Under the pieces are notes generated by a model. That model was not told the origin of the DNA. It ran no database searches and saw nothing but the letters and a program-made list of their open reading frames with translations. A stretch of DNA of 25,893 bases from positions 1 through 25,893 of the forward strand of contig PDRH01000001.1 in assembly GCA_002748015.1 (NCBI GenBank), in the 5' to 3' direction. Positions 1 to 7,638 of the stretch are shown here, piece by piece (the stretch's first letter is position 1; each line of letters begins with the position of its first letter). The translations under genes and the position numbers were made by a program. The stretch is from Bacteroidota bacterium (GTDB lineage Bacteria; Bacteroidota; Bacteroidia; Bacteroidales; CAJPTX01).

Positions 1-1181
1 GGCTGCTTCTTCTGCTGGGCCTGCGCGGGATTCTTAGTACTCCCCTTGCTGCGCTTACGGGACTTACGCTTGGGCGACTTCTTGGAGCGGTCAAAACGAG
101 TAATGCTCTCCTCCTGTATAACGTTGCTAAAGGTAGGGGCCGATTCTGCAGGTATCTCGGGTGCGGGGCGTAGGGTATCTATGGGCGCCCCCTTCTTGCC
201 CTCTGCGTTGAGCGCCATGATCTGGGCAACCTGCTCGGTTGTGAGCATGAGGAGATCCGCGCTGCTTTTGGGTTCTCTGGAGAACCACATGTAACCCCTG
301 AAAATGTCGTTCTTGACGTAGAAGAGTTCGCAGTCCTCAAGCAGCAAACGCCCCCTGACCCGCGGCATTTTCTGCTTGGCCTCGAGGTAGGTGTCCACCT
401 CGAAGTTGAGGCAACACTTCAGCTTGCCGCATAGACCGGCCTGCTTCTGGGGGTTGGGGGTCAGGTCCTGAGCCTTAATGGTGGAGGTGGTTACGGAGGC
501 GAAGGAACTTAGCCACTTCTCGCAGCATATGGAGCGTCCGCAGGCACCGAGGCCCCCAACGCGGGCAGCCTCCTGGCGTGGCCCAATCTGGCGCATCTCT
601 ATGCGTACACGGAACTCGCTGGCCAGTATGCGAACCAGCTCACGGAAGTCCACCCGCTTATCCGCGCTGTAGTAGAAGAGAGCCTTCGTACCATCACCCT
701 GAAACTCCACGTCGGAGAGCTTCATCCGCAGACCGAGGTTAAGGGCTATCTGGCGGGACTTGAGCATGGCGCTATACTCGCGGTCAATGCTCTCGCACCA
801 CTTCTGCACGTCATTCTCCGTTGCCTTACGGTATACGACGGGGAGGGGTGCCTGACCATCGGGGTGCTGGCACTGGTGCTTAATGTAGGTACGCTTGGCG
901 AGCCATCCCGTGAGCTGCACCACGCCTATATCATGGCCTGGATTGGCACTTACTGCAACGACATCCCCCTGGGCCAGCACCAGCATATCACGGTTGAGGT
1001 AGAAGCCCCTACGCCCGTTTTTGAACTCTATAGTAACGATTTCGGAGTCTGTAGCTCCCCTAGTATATTGCGTCCCCCAGTCGAATGCGCTAGGGGTCTG
1101 CCTGCCTTCGCTCTTTATGTAGAACTCTTCCAGACCCTCGCGCTGGGCAATGATGCCCCTTGAGTTCTCTCGGATTTCCAT
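1..1181 (-). CDS. ricT: PSP1 domain protein, RicT/YaaT-like (partial, C-terminus off the left edge)
   Basis: This 393-residue partial protein begins MEIRENSRG and is open at position 1. It has the PSP1/RicT core, including the stretch RQIGPRQEAARVGGLGACGR. Two cysteine clusters are seen, Cys214/219/220 (CGRSICC) and Cys251/256/257 (CGKLKCC); in the RicT family such cysteines take part in Fe-S cluster binding. In Firmicutes RicT works with RicA and RicF on RNA processing; the Bacteroidota role is less clear. The visible C-terminus (from about residue 355) is a basic, low-complexity Lys/Arg/Ser/Gln tail. The start at 1181 is supported by a purine-rich Shine-Dalgarno (AAGGAAGGAG) and by a Bacteroidota promoter at 1277-1308, so the gene is transcribed apart from the operon before it. 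From knowledge of other Bacteroidales I would expect gldH beyond the edge, but this is not visible. Confidence 0.9.
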   Translation of the reverse strand, partial: MEIRENSRGIIAQREGLEEFYIKSEGRQTPSAFDWGTQYTRGATDSEIVTIEFKNGRRGFYLNRDMLVLAQGDVVAVSANPGHDIGVVQLTGWLAKRTYIKHQCQHPDGQAPLPVVYRKATENDVQKWCESIDREYSAMLKSRQIALNLGLRMKLSDVEFQGDGTKALFYYSADKRVDFRELVRILASEFRVRIEMRQIGPRQEAARVGGLGACGRSICCEKWLSSFASVTTSTIKAQDLTPNPQKQAGLCGKLKCCLNFEVDTYLEAKQKMPRVRGRLLLEDCELFYVKNDIFRGYMWFSREPKSSADLLMLTTEQVAQIMALNAEGKKGAPIDTLRPAPEIPAESAPTFSNVIQEESITRFDRSKKSPKRKSRKRSKGSTKNPAQAQQKKQ

Positions 1182-1204
1182 CCGCAATCTCCTTCCTTAA
1201 TTTG

Positions 1205-1225
1205 CCCCCAGCCTAGAGATGGGGG
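1205..1225 (-). promoter_or_regulatory. Small hairpin in the ricT 5' leader
   Basis: CCCCCA (1205-1210) and TGGGGG (1220-1225) form a perfect 6-bp stem with a 9-nt loop. It lies 23 nt before the ricT start, between the predicted transcription start (about 1270) and the Shine-Dalgarno. The structure is seen; a regulatory role is only a guess. Confidence 0.35.
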
Positions 1226-1276
1226 TATATATGTGTCCCCTTACGGGTAGCTTTCATTGACCGTATTCGGCGGTTG

Positions 1277-1308
1277 CAAAGGTAGGAAAAAGGGGATGAA
1301 AAGGCAAA
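1277..1308 (-). promoter_or_regulatory. Bacteroidota-type promoter for ricT
   Basis: On the minus strand TTTG (1308-1305) is followed after exactly 20 bp by TACCTTTG (1284-1277). This matches the Bacteroidota sigma-ABfr consensus, -33 TTTG and -7 TAnnTTTG, with the usual spacing. Transcription would start near 1270, giving a leader of about 90 nt. The promoter sits just 14 bp past the stop codon of the HD-domain gene. Confidence 0.7.
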
Positions 1309-1321
1309 TGAAACCGCGGTG

Positions 1322-3448
1322 CTACCTGTCGGGGTCTTCGGGATAGGCAATGCGCGAGTGGTGGGCGTTGAGGAGCTTCTCGAGAAATATGCGCTTGATG
1401 GTGGTAATATCCTTGAAGGTGATATTTGCATCGTTGAACTGACCGTCCTCCATTTGCCCGTCTATAATCTTGTCAATGAGTTCCCTAAGGGAATCCGGAT
1501 TGATGATTTTAAGACTACGCGACGCCGCCTCGCATGCATCGGCCATCATCATGACCGCCTGCTCCATAGTGAAGGGACGCGGGCCGGGATAGGTGAAGGC
1601 CTCCCGCATATCGGGTTCGTTGGGATGCTCCTCCTTATACTTTATGTAGAAGAACTTGGTCTGAGAAGTGCCGTGGTGGGTGAGCATAAAGTCGATAATC
1701 TGCTTAGGCAGACGGTGCTTCCGCGCGATTTCCGCCCCTTCGGTAACATGCGCAATGATAATCCTAGCACTCTCCAAATACCCGAGCGTATCATGCGGGC
1801 TCATACCGTGGGCTTGGTTCTCCGTGAAGTACTCCGGATGGTTAGTCTTACCGATATCGTGGTAAAGGGCTCCAGTACGGGCAAGGAGCGAGTTTCCACC
1901 GAGCTCCACGGTGGCAGCCTCGGCGAGGCTGGCAACCCCCATGCTATGCTGGAAGGTGCCGGGTGCTTCCTCTGCCAGCATACGCAAAAGGGGCTGATTG
2001 GAATCGCAAAGCTCCATGAGGGTCATGTTGCTGATGAAGCCAAAGAGTTTCTCGATGGGAGCCATGAGCTGGTATGTGGCCAGGGTGAGAAGAGCGTTTA
2101 GGCCAAGGAAGCCTATAGTAGCGAGGCTGATACTCCTCCAGCTACTCTCCTGCAAAGTGGCGATAGTACCATAGCTCAAGAGGTAGGCTATGAGTATGAG
2201 AACCACAAGCTGAAGAAGGCGCCCACGACGATAGGTGTTCTTGACGAAGAGGACCGCAGTAGCCGCACCAAAGCTCATCACCACAGCGTAGCGGTAGCTG
2301 TCGGGGGCGAAGAAGCCAATGATGGAGATGATAAGAAAGGAGGTGATGAAAGCGAGCTGCGCATCGTAGAAAGTCCTAAGGAGGAGCGGGACGATGGCCA
2401 GGGGTATGATGTAGAGGCCCATGGGGCTGAACTCGAGGACGAGGAAACCAGTCAGTATCATTATGCCGGAGAGAAGCATAAGGAAGAGAACCTTTCTATC
2501 ATGCTCGGGAAGGAAGACTTTAGGGTAGGCTATCCGGAGATAGGTATAGTAGAGGGCGTAGGCCATCGCCAGCAGGAGGAAGTAACCAGCCTCGGTAACC
2601 CAGGACCAGAACCCCCTCCGGGAGCGCGTCTGCATAACGCGCCTTAGAGATACGAGCTTGAGGTAGGACTCCCGGGTTACGACATCACCATTACCAATTA
2701 TCTTCTCGCCACTGGGGACCAGGCCATCCGTCCGGGAGAGCTGCCGTAGCCTGTCGGACAGCACCTTCGCATTGAGGGCTGAATCGTACTGGAGGTTGGG
2801 CCGTAGGAGTTTGGCCAAATCCTGCGCAGGAAGACGCTCGCTAATCCAAGCGGTCTGCGGATGCTCCAGGAGATTCTGGCGTATGAATGCGCTAGCGGTC
2901 GCAGGCGTAAAGACCTCCTGCGTCTCCGTGGGGTAGAGAACCTGCGCACGAAGAACGGCGAAGGTTGTCTTGGGGGCCAGAGCGAGGAGGTCTGCCTCGC
3001 TGAGTACGCCAACACGGTATACGTAATCCAGCAGCTGGCTAAGCTCTCGGCGGTAACCCTTGCGATGCCTAGTGGGCGGAGAAGTCCGACCAATAGAATC
3101 TGCCTGGACAGTCTTGCGTGCCGGAGCAGGAGCAACTAGGGCGATTTCACGCACGTTGCTCAGAAGAAAAGGAAGGACAGTATGTACGACGATGGTGTCG
3201 TGCAGGAAAATGCGCTCTACGCTCTGCTCGAGGTGCTCCTTCTGGCGCTTGTACTCGGCCTCCGGCTTGTAGAGGGGGTAGTCGAAGGGGGCACGGAGCG
3301 TGGAGTAGGTCCACTCCTTGCCCTCCTGGAACTCGTAGTGAAAGCGGTTGCGCCGTGGCACAGCTAGATAGAGCACCACAACGACAAGGGCAAACCCGAG
3401 GACGACCTTAAGGCGTTGCCACTGGGGCGAGAGCTTCGACAGGGGCAT
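1322..3448 (-). CDS. 7TM-HD family membrane phosphodiesterase (PgpH-like, probable c-di-AMP hydrolase)
   Basis: This 708-residue protein has the full 7TM-HD layout. One membrane segment (about 14-30) is followed by an extracytoplasmic 7TMR-HDED-type domain (about 32-280), seven membrane segments (about 284-459) and a cytoplasmic HD domain (about 490-690). Metal-site motifs are intact: FQHSMG with His501, YHDIGK with His530-Asp531, later His residues in HVTEG and LTHHG, and an MMADACEAASRSL segment. In Firmicutes (Listeria PgpH) this architecture hydrolyses cyclic di-AMP to pApA; the same substrate here is inferred. The gene is the last of the operon starting with the M23 peptidases, 17 bp after the zinc-ribbon gene. 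The start is supported by an AGGA motif about 10 nt upstream. Confidence 0.9.
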   Translation of the reverse strand: MPLSKLSPQWQRLKVVLGFALVVVVLYLAVPRRNRFHYEFQEGKEWTYSTLRAPFDYPLYKPEAEYKRQKEHLEQSVERIFLHDTIVVHTVLPFLLSNVREIALVAPAPARKTVQADSIGRTSPPTRHRKGYRRELSQLLDYVYRVGVLSEADLLALAPKTTFAVLRAQVLYPTETQEVFTPATASAFIRQNLLEHPQTAWISERLPAQDLAKLLRPNLQYDSALNAKVLSDRLRQLSRTDGLVPSGEKIIGNGDVVTRESYLKLVSLRRVMQTRSRRGFWSWVTEAGYFLLLAMAYALYYTYLRIAYPKVFLPEHDRKVLFLMLLSGIMILTGFLVLEFSPMGLYIIPLAIVPLLLRTFYDAQLAFITSFLIISIIGFFAPDSYRYAVVMSFGAATAVLFVKNTYRRGRLLQLVVLILIAYLLSYGTIATLQESSWRSISLATIGFLGLNALLTLATYQLMAPIEKLFGFISNMTLMELCDSNQPLLRMLAEEAPGTFQHSMGVASLAEAATVELGGNSLLARTGALYHDIGKTNHPEYFTENQAHGMSPHDTLGYLESARIIIAHVTEGAEIARKHRLPKQIIDFMLTHHGTSQTKFFYIKYKEEHPNEPDMREAFTYPGPRPFTMEQAVMMMADACEAASRSLKIINPDSLRELIDKIIDGQMEDGQFNDANITFKDITTIKRIFLEKLLNAHHSRIAYPEDPDR

Positions 3449-3465
3449 GCTTCCTAGGAGCTAGC

Positions 3466-4230
3466 CTACTCCTCTTCCGGTTCTACCTCCGGGCCCGACA
3501 CTATAATCCGGCCGCAGTACTCGCAGATGATGAGCTTTTTCTTCAGACGAATATCCAGCTGGCGCTGCGGTGGTATGCGGTTGAAGCACCCCCCGCAGGA
3601 GTTACGCACCACATCCACAACGGCCAGCCCATTGCGCGAGTTGGCCCGTATCTGCGAGTAGCCGGTACGCAGATGCTTAGGCAGCATGGCCAGCAGGCGC
3701 TCGGACTCCTTCTCTAGCTCCGACTCCTCCACCGCAGTCTCCCGGATGATGGTGTCGAGCTCCTGCTGCTTGGCCTGCAGGTCTAGCGTACGCTCCTCTA
3801 TAAGCTGCTTGGTCTGCTCTATGCGGTCAGCCAGGCCTTCAATAGCCACCTTGCACTCCTTAATCTGCTTGTTGCAGAGTTCTATGACGAGCTTCTGGTA
3901 TTCCAACTCCTTGGACAGGGCATCAAACTCGCGGTTGTTCCGCACGTTCTTCTGCTGCTCCGTATAGCGCTTGATGAGCGCCTCGGCATCCTTGATTTCG
4001 AGCTTCTTGCCGGTCACCTCGTCCGCCCTGTCCTTGGACTCGCCCTGCAGCTTCTCTGTGCGAGCCTGCAAACCCTCTATCTCCGTCTCCAGATCCTCCA
4101 CCTCAAGGGGCAGCTCACCCCGGAGGGCACGAATGGCATCCCGCTTGGAGTCCACCTGCTGGAGGGCATACAGGGTGCGCAGCTGCATATCGATTGACAT
4201 ATCCTGTGGGCTGACTTTACGCTCTTCCAT
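3466..4230 (-). CDS. Coiled-coil protein with C4 zinc ribbon (DUF164/COG1579 family)
   Basis: The 254-residue product is almost wholly charged coiled coil from about residue 20 to 185. It ends in a C4 zinc ribbon, with Cys212-GG-Cys215 and Cys236-EY-Cys239, and then an acidic tail. No signal peptide or membrane segment is seen, so it is probably cytoplasmic. The family (zf-RING_7) is widespread but its role is unproven; nucleic acid or protein-complex binding has been suggested from the fold. It starts 2 bp after the stop of the Nif3 gene, a pairing I associate with many Bacteroidota genomes, and the two are almost surely co-translated. In-frame Met11 and Met15 are alternative starts; no clear Shine-Dalgarno decides between them. 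Confidence 0.88.
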   Translation of the reverse strand: MEERKVSPQDMSIDMQLRTLYALQQVDSKRDAIRALRGELPLEVEDLETEIEGLQARTEKLQGESKDRADEVTGKKLEIKDAEALIKRYTEQQKNVRNNREFDALSKELEYQKLVIELCNKQIKECKVAIEGLADRIEQTKQLIEERTLDLQAKQQELDTIIRETAVEESELEKESERLLAMLPKHLRTGYSQIRANSRNGLAVVDVVRNSCGGCFNRIPPQRQLDIRLKKKLIICEYCGRIIVSGPEVEPEEE

Positions 4231-4232
4231 CG

Positions 4233-5042
4233 CTAGTTCTTATTGTAGTAATACCCCAAAGGGCTGATTTCACATTCACTATTACAAACCGCAAAGCTAG
4301 TGAAATTGTTGGTAATTATACTATGTAGTAGCTCTACCGCCACCATTTCAGACTCATGGTGGCCCACATCCAGGAGGAGCAGATGCTCCCCTCCACGCTG
4401 GAAATCGTGGTACTTGAGATCGGCAGTTATATAGGCATCAGCCCCGCACGCCTTGGCCTGGCCGATAAGCTCAGCGCCACTCCCCCCGCAGAGGGCCACT
4501 CGGGCAACGCTATGCGCTTCCCCCACGCGGCTATGACGTAGCACCTCAGTGGGCACCCCCTCAAGCACGAAGGACAGGAAGGCATCACGGGGCAAAGGCG
4601 CCTTCAAGTTCCCGACAACGCCCAGGCCATCACCCGCTTGCACCGCCTGCGGATGCGGGGATAAGGGCTGCATCCCCTGTAGGCCAAGCCTCGCACCAAG
4701 GGCATAGCTAACACCATTTGTCGTGCTATCCAAATTGGTATGCGCAGCGATTACACCGATTTCCCGCCGTATGCACTCTACAACCATACCGGCAGGCCCC
4801 TCCGGAGAGATCATACGCTTAAGCCCGGAGAATATGAGCGGGTGGTGCGAAACTATCAGATTAGCTCCCAGCCGCTGCGCCTCCTCAATCACGTCAGGAG
4901 TTACGTCGAGGCATAGGATAACGCCCCGAACCTCTGTACCTGGTAGACCAACAAGCAACCCGCTGTTATCGTAGGATTCCTGCAGCCCCCAGGGCGCATA
5001 CGCACCGATGGCGGCCGCTACATCAGCAAAGGTGGTCGCCAT
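4233..5042 (-). CDS. Nif3-like dinuclear metal-centre protein
   Basis: The 269-residue product matches the Nif3/YbgI/YqfO family, which forms hexameric rings with a dinuclear metal site. The likely ligands are all present: His66-His67 in SHHPLIF, Asp105 in AAHTNLD, and His228 with Glu232 in DVGHHESE. The family has been called 'GTP cyclohydrolase 1 type 2' in databases, but its true reaction is not settled. Many Firmicutes and Bacteroidota members are about 365 residues because of an inserted CutA/PII-like domain. This one lacks the insert and resembles short YbgI types. It lies 2 bp after the MerR gene and 2 bp before the zinc-ribbon gene, which points to translational coupling. Confidence 0.92.
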   Translation of the reverse strand: MATTFADVAAAIGAYAPWGLQESYDNSGLLVGLPGTEVRGVILCLDVTPDVIEEAQRLGANLIVSHHPLIFSGLKRMISPEGPAGMVVECIRREIGVIAAHTNLDSTTNGVSYALGARLGLQGMQPLSPHPQAVQAGDGLGVVGNLKAPLPRDAFLSFVLEGVPTEVLRHSRVGEAHSVARVALCGGSGAELIGQAKACGADAYITADLKYHDFQRGGEHLLLLDVGHHESEMVAVELLHSIITNNFTSFAVCNSECEISPLGYYYNKN

Positions 5043-5044
5043 GC

Positions 5045-5383
5045 TTAGCCCAGCAATTTCTTAAGCTCCAGGAGTAGCTCCTTCGCCTCGGTTATGGACT
5101 GTATCGCCTCCACACGCCGCACCTCTGGGTCGCTGTTCGCGCTGAGTCGCTTCTTCACGCTCTCGGGCGACATGCCCTCCACGCGCAGGTAGTAGTGTAT
5201 ACGCTTGATGAGCTCCACATCCTCCTGGGTGTACTTACGCCTGTCCTTCGACGTGCGCATGGGCTTAAGCTGCGGAAACTCATTCTCCCAGTAGCGGAGA
5301 GTAGAGGCGGGTTCACCCACCATCTTCGACACCTCGCCAATCTTGTAGTAGAGCTTACCGCCCATTTCCTGATGGTCTTTCAT
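5045..5383 (-). CDS. MerR family transcriptional regulator
   Basis: This 112-residue protein carries a winged MerR HTH at about residues 12-80, with the typical stretches YYKIGEVSKMVG, STLRYWENEFPQLKP and DRRKYTQEDVELI. A short C-terminal helix rich in Leu and Lys (about 92-111) would be the dimerisation coil. No effector-binding domain or metal-binding Cys is present, so the input signal is unknown. It sits inside a tight operon, 15 bp after an M23 peptidase gene and 2 bp before the Nif3 gene. It may regulate the operon promoter at 7433-7464, which is inference. Met7 (MGGKLYYKIGE) is a possible alternative start; there is no clear Shine-Dalgarno. Confidence 0.92.
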   Translation of the reverse strand: MKDHQEMGGKLYYKIGEVSKMVGEPASTLRYWENEFPQLKPMRTSKDRRKYTQEDVELIKRIHYYLRVEGMSPESVKKRLSANSDPEVRRVEAIQSITEAKELLLELKKLLG

Positions 5384-5398
5384 AGCTACGGGTGTTAA

Positions 5399-6364
5399 TT
5401 AATCGAGCGACTGGCCATTCTGCGAGGCGATGTGAGCCAAGGCTGCCAGACGGGCGGGATCTAGCTCAAGGAAAAAGTAGTTGATTGGGTCGACGGGCTC
5501 TTCCTTCACCCTGACCTCGTAGTGCAGATGCGGGGCCATGCTCATGCCGGTATTACCCACCGTGGCAATGATATCCCCACGCTCAACACGCCTACCCTGT
5601 CGCACCTTTATGTCCTCCAAGTGCGAGTACATGGTGGAGTAGCCATGGCCATGGTCTAGAAGAATGGAGCGCCCCATCCCCCGCTGGCTCTTGCGAATCT
5701 GCTTGACCACCCCCTTGGCCGTCGCCATCACCGGCGTACCTACAGGGCAAGCATAGTCCACCCCGGTATGCATCTTAAGCACCTTGTAGAAGGGGTGTAT
5801 CCGCACGCCAAAGGGGGCGGCGATGTGCATAAGATTCTCATTTTTTACCGGCTGGATGGACGGGACGCTCGCCATGAAATCCTGCTGTCCCTGCGCTAGC
5901 TCCACCAGCTCATCGAAGGCCTCAGAGCCCTCCTGCGCCTCCTCACGTAGCAGGAGGGTATACTCCCTGGTGCTCGCCACCATGGATGCCTCACCGTCAA
6001 TCGCTACGCTCTTGTACAGCTCATTCGCCCTGCGGGCCGCATCCTGGGCATCCGAGCGATCGGGCTCCGACTCAAAGAGCGAGCGGTATATATCCCTATC
6101 TCGCTGCTCTAGGTCCTTTAGCACCACCGACAGCTGCTTGTACTTCTCCTGCAGCTCATGAAGGCGCTCCTCCAGCACCCTATTCTCGTTGGCTACCCTC
6201 CTCTCCCGCGGAGTATAAGCTATGTACGAATAGATGATGTAGGCCAGCACCGCAAGAGCGATTCCGGCAAGCAGATACCGAAAGGCACGCTTGAGCCAGT
6301 AGGCAAAGCCACGCGACTCCTTGGTGAAGCTAAGGGACTCTAGGTTGAAATTGTACTTTGCCAT
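5399..6364 (-). CDS. Membrane-anchored M23 family peptidase (second of a tandem pair)
   Basis: The 321-residue protein has a short cytoplasmic N-terminus, one membrane segment at about 27-49, a coiled coil at about 55-90, a linker region, and a C-terminal LytM/M23 domain (about 180-297). Zinc and catalytic residues look complete: His199 and Asp203 in HTGVD, His248 in YSHL, and His279 and His281 in HLHYEV. It should therefore be an active peptidoglycan endopeptidase acting in the periplasm on peptide cross-links, although the specific bond cannot be read from sequence. It has the same length and layout as the gene just upstream (46 bp gap) and shares motifs such as the RDxxxYRxxFES segment near residue 90-100, so the two are probably a tandem duplication. 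Confidence 0.93.
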   Translation of the reverse strand: MAKYNFNLESLSFTKESRGFAYWLKRAFRYLLAGIALAVLAYIIYSYIAYTPRERRVANENRVLEERLHELQEKYKQLSVVLKDLEQRDRDIYRSLFESEPDRSDAQDAARRANELYKSVAIDGEASMVASTREYTLLLREEAQEGSEAFDELVELAQGQQDFMASVPSIQPVKNENLMHIAAPFGVRIHPFYKVLKMHTGVDYACPVGTPVMATAKGVVKQIRKSQRGMGRSILLDHGHGYSTMYSHLEDIKVRQGRRVERGDIIATVGNTGMSMAPHLHYEVRVKEEPVDPINYFFLELDPARLAALAHIASQNGQSLD

Positions 6365-6410
6365 CCGCAGGGCGAAAATTTCAGCAGGGAACTCCTAGAA
6401 GCCAACCGCT

Positions 6411-7376
6411 CTAGTCGAGAGCAGGCATCTCCTCGGCATGCTGGATCATCTCCTCGTAGATCTCCCCGGTCATATCAGCGAAGTAGTGTATCGGATTGAT
6501 GGGTTGCCCCTTCAGGAGAACCTCGTAGTGCAGGTGCGTTCCCGTGCTACGCCCTGTCGACCCCATCAACCCCACAACCTGACCTCGCTTCACGCTCTCC
6601 CCCACAGCCACAGATATCCGGTTGAGATGCGCATAGCGCGTACTGTAGCCAAAACCATGGTCCACCACCACCTGGTTCCCATAGCCAGAACCCGACCGCT
6701 TCGCCAGCACCACCACACCATCGCCCGTTGCATGTATCGGAGTATTGGGGCGTGCCACAAAATCCAGACCAGCATGGAACTTAGACCGGTGCGTAAAGGG
6801 ATCGTAACGGTAGCCAAACGGCGACGATATACGCCTAAGCTCGTGGATGGCAACTGGCTGAATCGCCGGCATGCAACGAAGAAACTGCTCCTTCTCGTTG
6901 GCCAGCTTAGCCACCTCATCGAAGGACTTCGACTGAATATACTCGCGCCACGAGAGGCGATCTATGCTCTCAGTCAGGCGGATCAGCGCATCTCCACCCT
7001 CAATATGCTCCAAATCCGCATAGCTCTTCGCTCCCCCTACTCCACCCCGCCGCACGGTGCTGGGGATACTATCGCTCTCGAAAATCACCCGGTACACATT
7101 GTTGTCCCTGTGCTCTATGGCCTCCAGCTGGCGGAGCGAGCTATTCACCTGACGCTCTAGCATACCAATTTCTGTCCGGAGGTCATCACCCGCACGCGTC
7201 AGACGGTATGAACGGGGCGTGTCAAAAATCGACGTGTAGAAATACATCAGCACGAGACCCACCGCAGCGCTTATCAGCAGGTGGAGCACCATGCGCCCCG
7301 CGCGACGAAGGCCACTACTCTCCTTCCGCTCGTACTGTAGCGTCTCAGTATTAAAACGATAACCCCTATTACTCAT
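6411..7376 (-). CDS. Membrane-anchored M23 family peptidase (first of a tandem pair)
   Basis: Starting at MSNRGYRFN the protein has 321 residues: a membrane segment at about 29-51, a coiled coil at about 58-92, and a C-terminal M23 domain with His201 and Asp205 (HAGLD), His250 (YAHL), and His281 and His283 (HLHYEV). All metal-site residues are present, so activity on peptidoglycan is expected. A longer reading from 7445 (23 more residues) is unlikely because the promoter -7 box at 7433-7440 would then lie inside the coding region. The N-terminal pattern YRFNTETLQYERKE also fits the start of many Bacteroidota M23 proteins. This is the first gene of the unit that runs down to the HD-domain phosphodiesterase. 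Confidence 0.93.
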   Translation of the reverse strand: MSNRGYRFNTETLQYERKESSGLRRAGRMVLHLLISAAVGLVLMYFYTSIFDTPRSYRLTRAGDDLRTEIGMLERQVNSSLRQLEAIEHRDNNVYRVIFESDSIPSTVRRGGVGGAKSYADLEHIEGGDALIRLTESIDRLSWREYIQSKSFDEVAKLANEKEQFLRCMPAIQPVAIHELRRISSPFGYRYDPFTHRSKFHAGLDFVARPNTPIHATGDGVVVLAKRSGSGYGNQVVVDHGFGYSTRYAHLNRISVAVGESVKRGQVVGLMGSTGRSTGTHLHYEVLLKGQPINPIHYFADMTGEIYEEMIQHAEEMPALD

Positions 7377-7432
7377 CGAAGCAAGCTTGTTGACCGCACC
7401 CGAGCAGAAATGCATACTCGGTACACGTGGCG

Positions 7433-7464
7433 CAAAGGTACACAAAAAAAGTACTCCGGCCAGA
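7433..7464 (-). promoter_or_regulatory. Bacteroidota-type promoter for the M23-merR-nif3-HD operon
   Basis: On the minus strand TCTG (7464-7461, one mismatch to TTTG) is followed after 20 bp by a perfect -7 box TACCTTTG (7440-7433). The -7 sequence equals that of the ricT promoter at 1277-1284. The predicted start near 7426 gives a leader of about 50 nt to the ATG at 7376 and decides that start over the longer reading frame. Confidence 0.65.
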
Positions 7465-7579
7465 GAATTCGCTAGAATAAACCCAATACGAATCTTTCAC
7501 GGGAACGCACACCCCAGGGAGATGGCCAGCCAAACGCGTTATGAAAAAAACCGATGAATCTGACGAATAGCACCCTAGC

Positions 7580-7613
7580 AAAAAGGCCACCACGCCCAGC
7601 AGACGAAGTGGCC
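7580..7613 (-). terminator. Intrinsic terminator after fabG
   Basis: On the minus strand GGCCAC (7613-7608) pairs with GTGGCC (7590-7585) and is followed at once by five T residues (7584-7580). It begins 25 nt past the fabG stop. The 17-nt loop is long and may fold further. It separates clpC-tpx-fabG from the M23 operon. Confidence 0.6.
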
Positions 7614-7638
7614 CAATATGCTACAGCAGCAGTCCTGA

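Noticed and set aside
1319..2101. Open frame of 260 codons on the plus strand, antisense to the HD domain
   Set aside because: The opposite strand encodes intact HD-domain motifs; no promoter or Shine-Dalgarno supports this frame.
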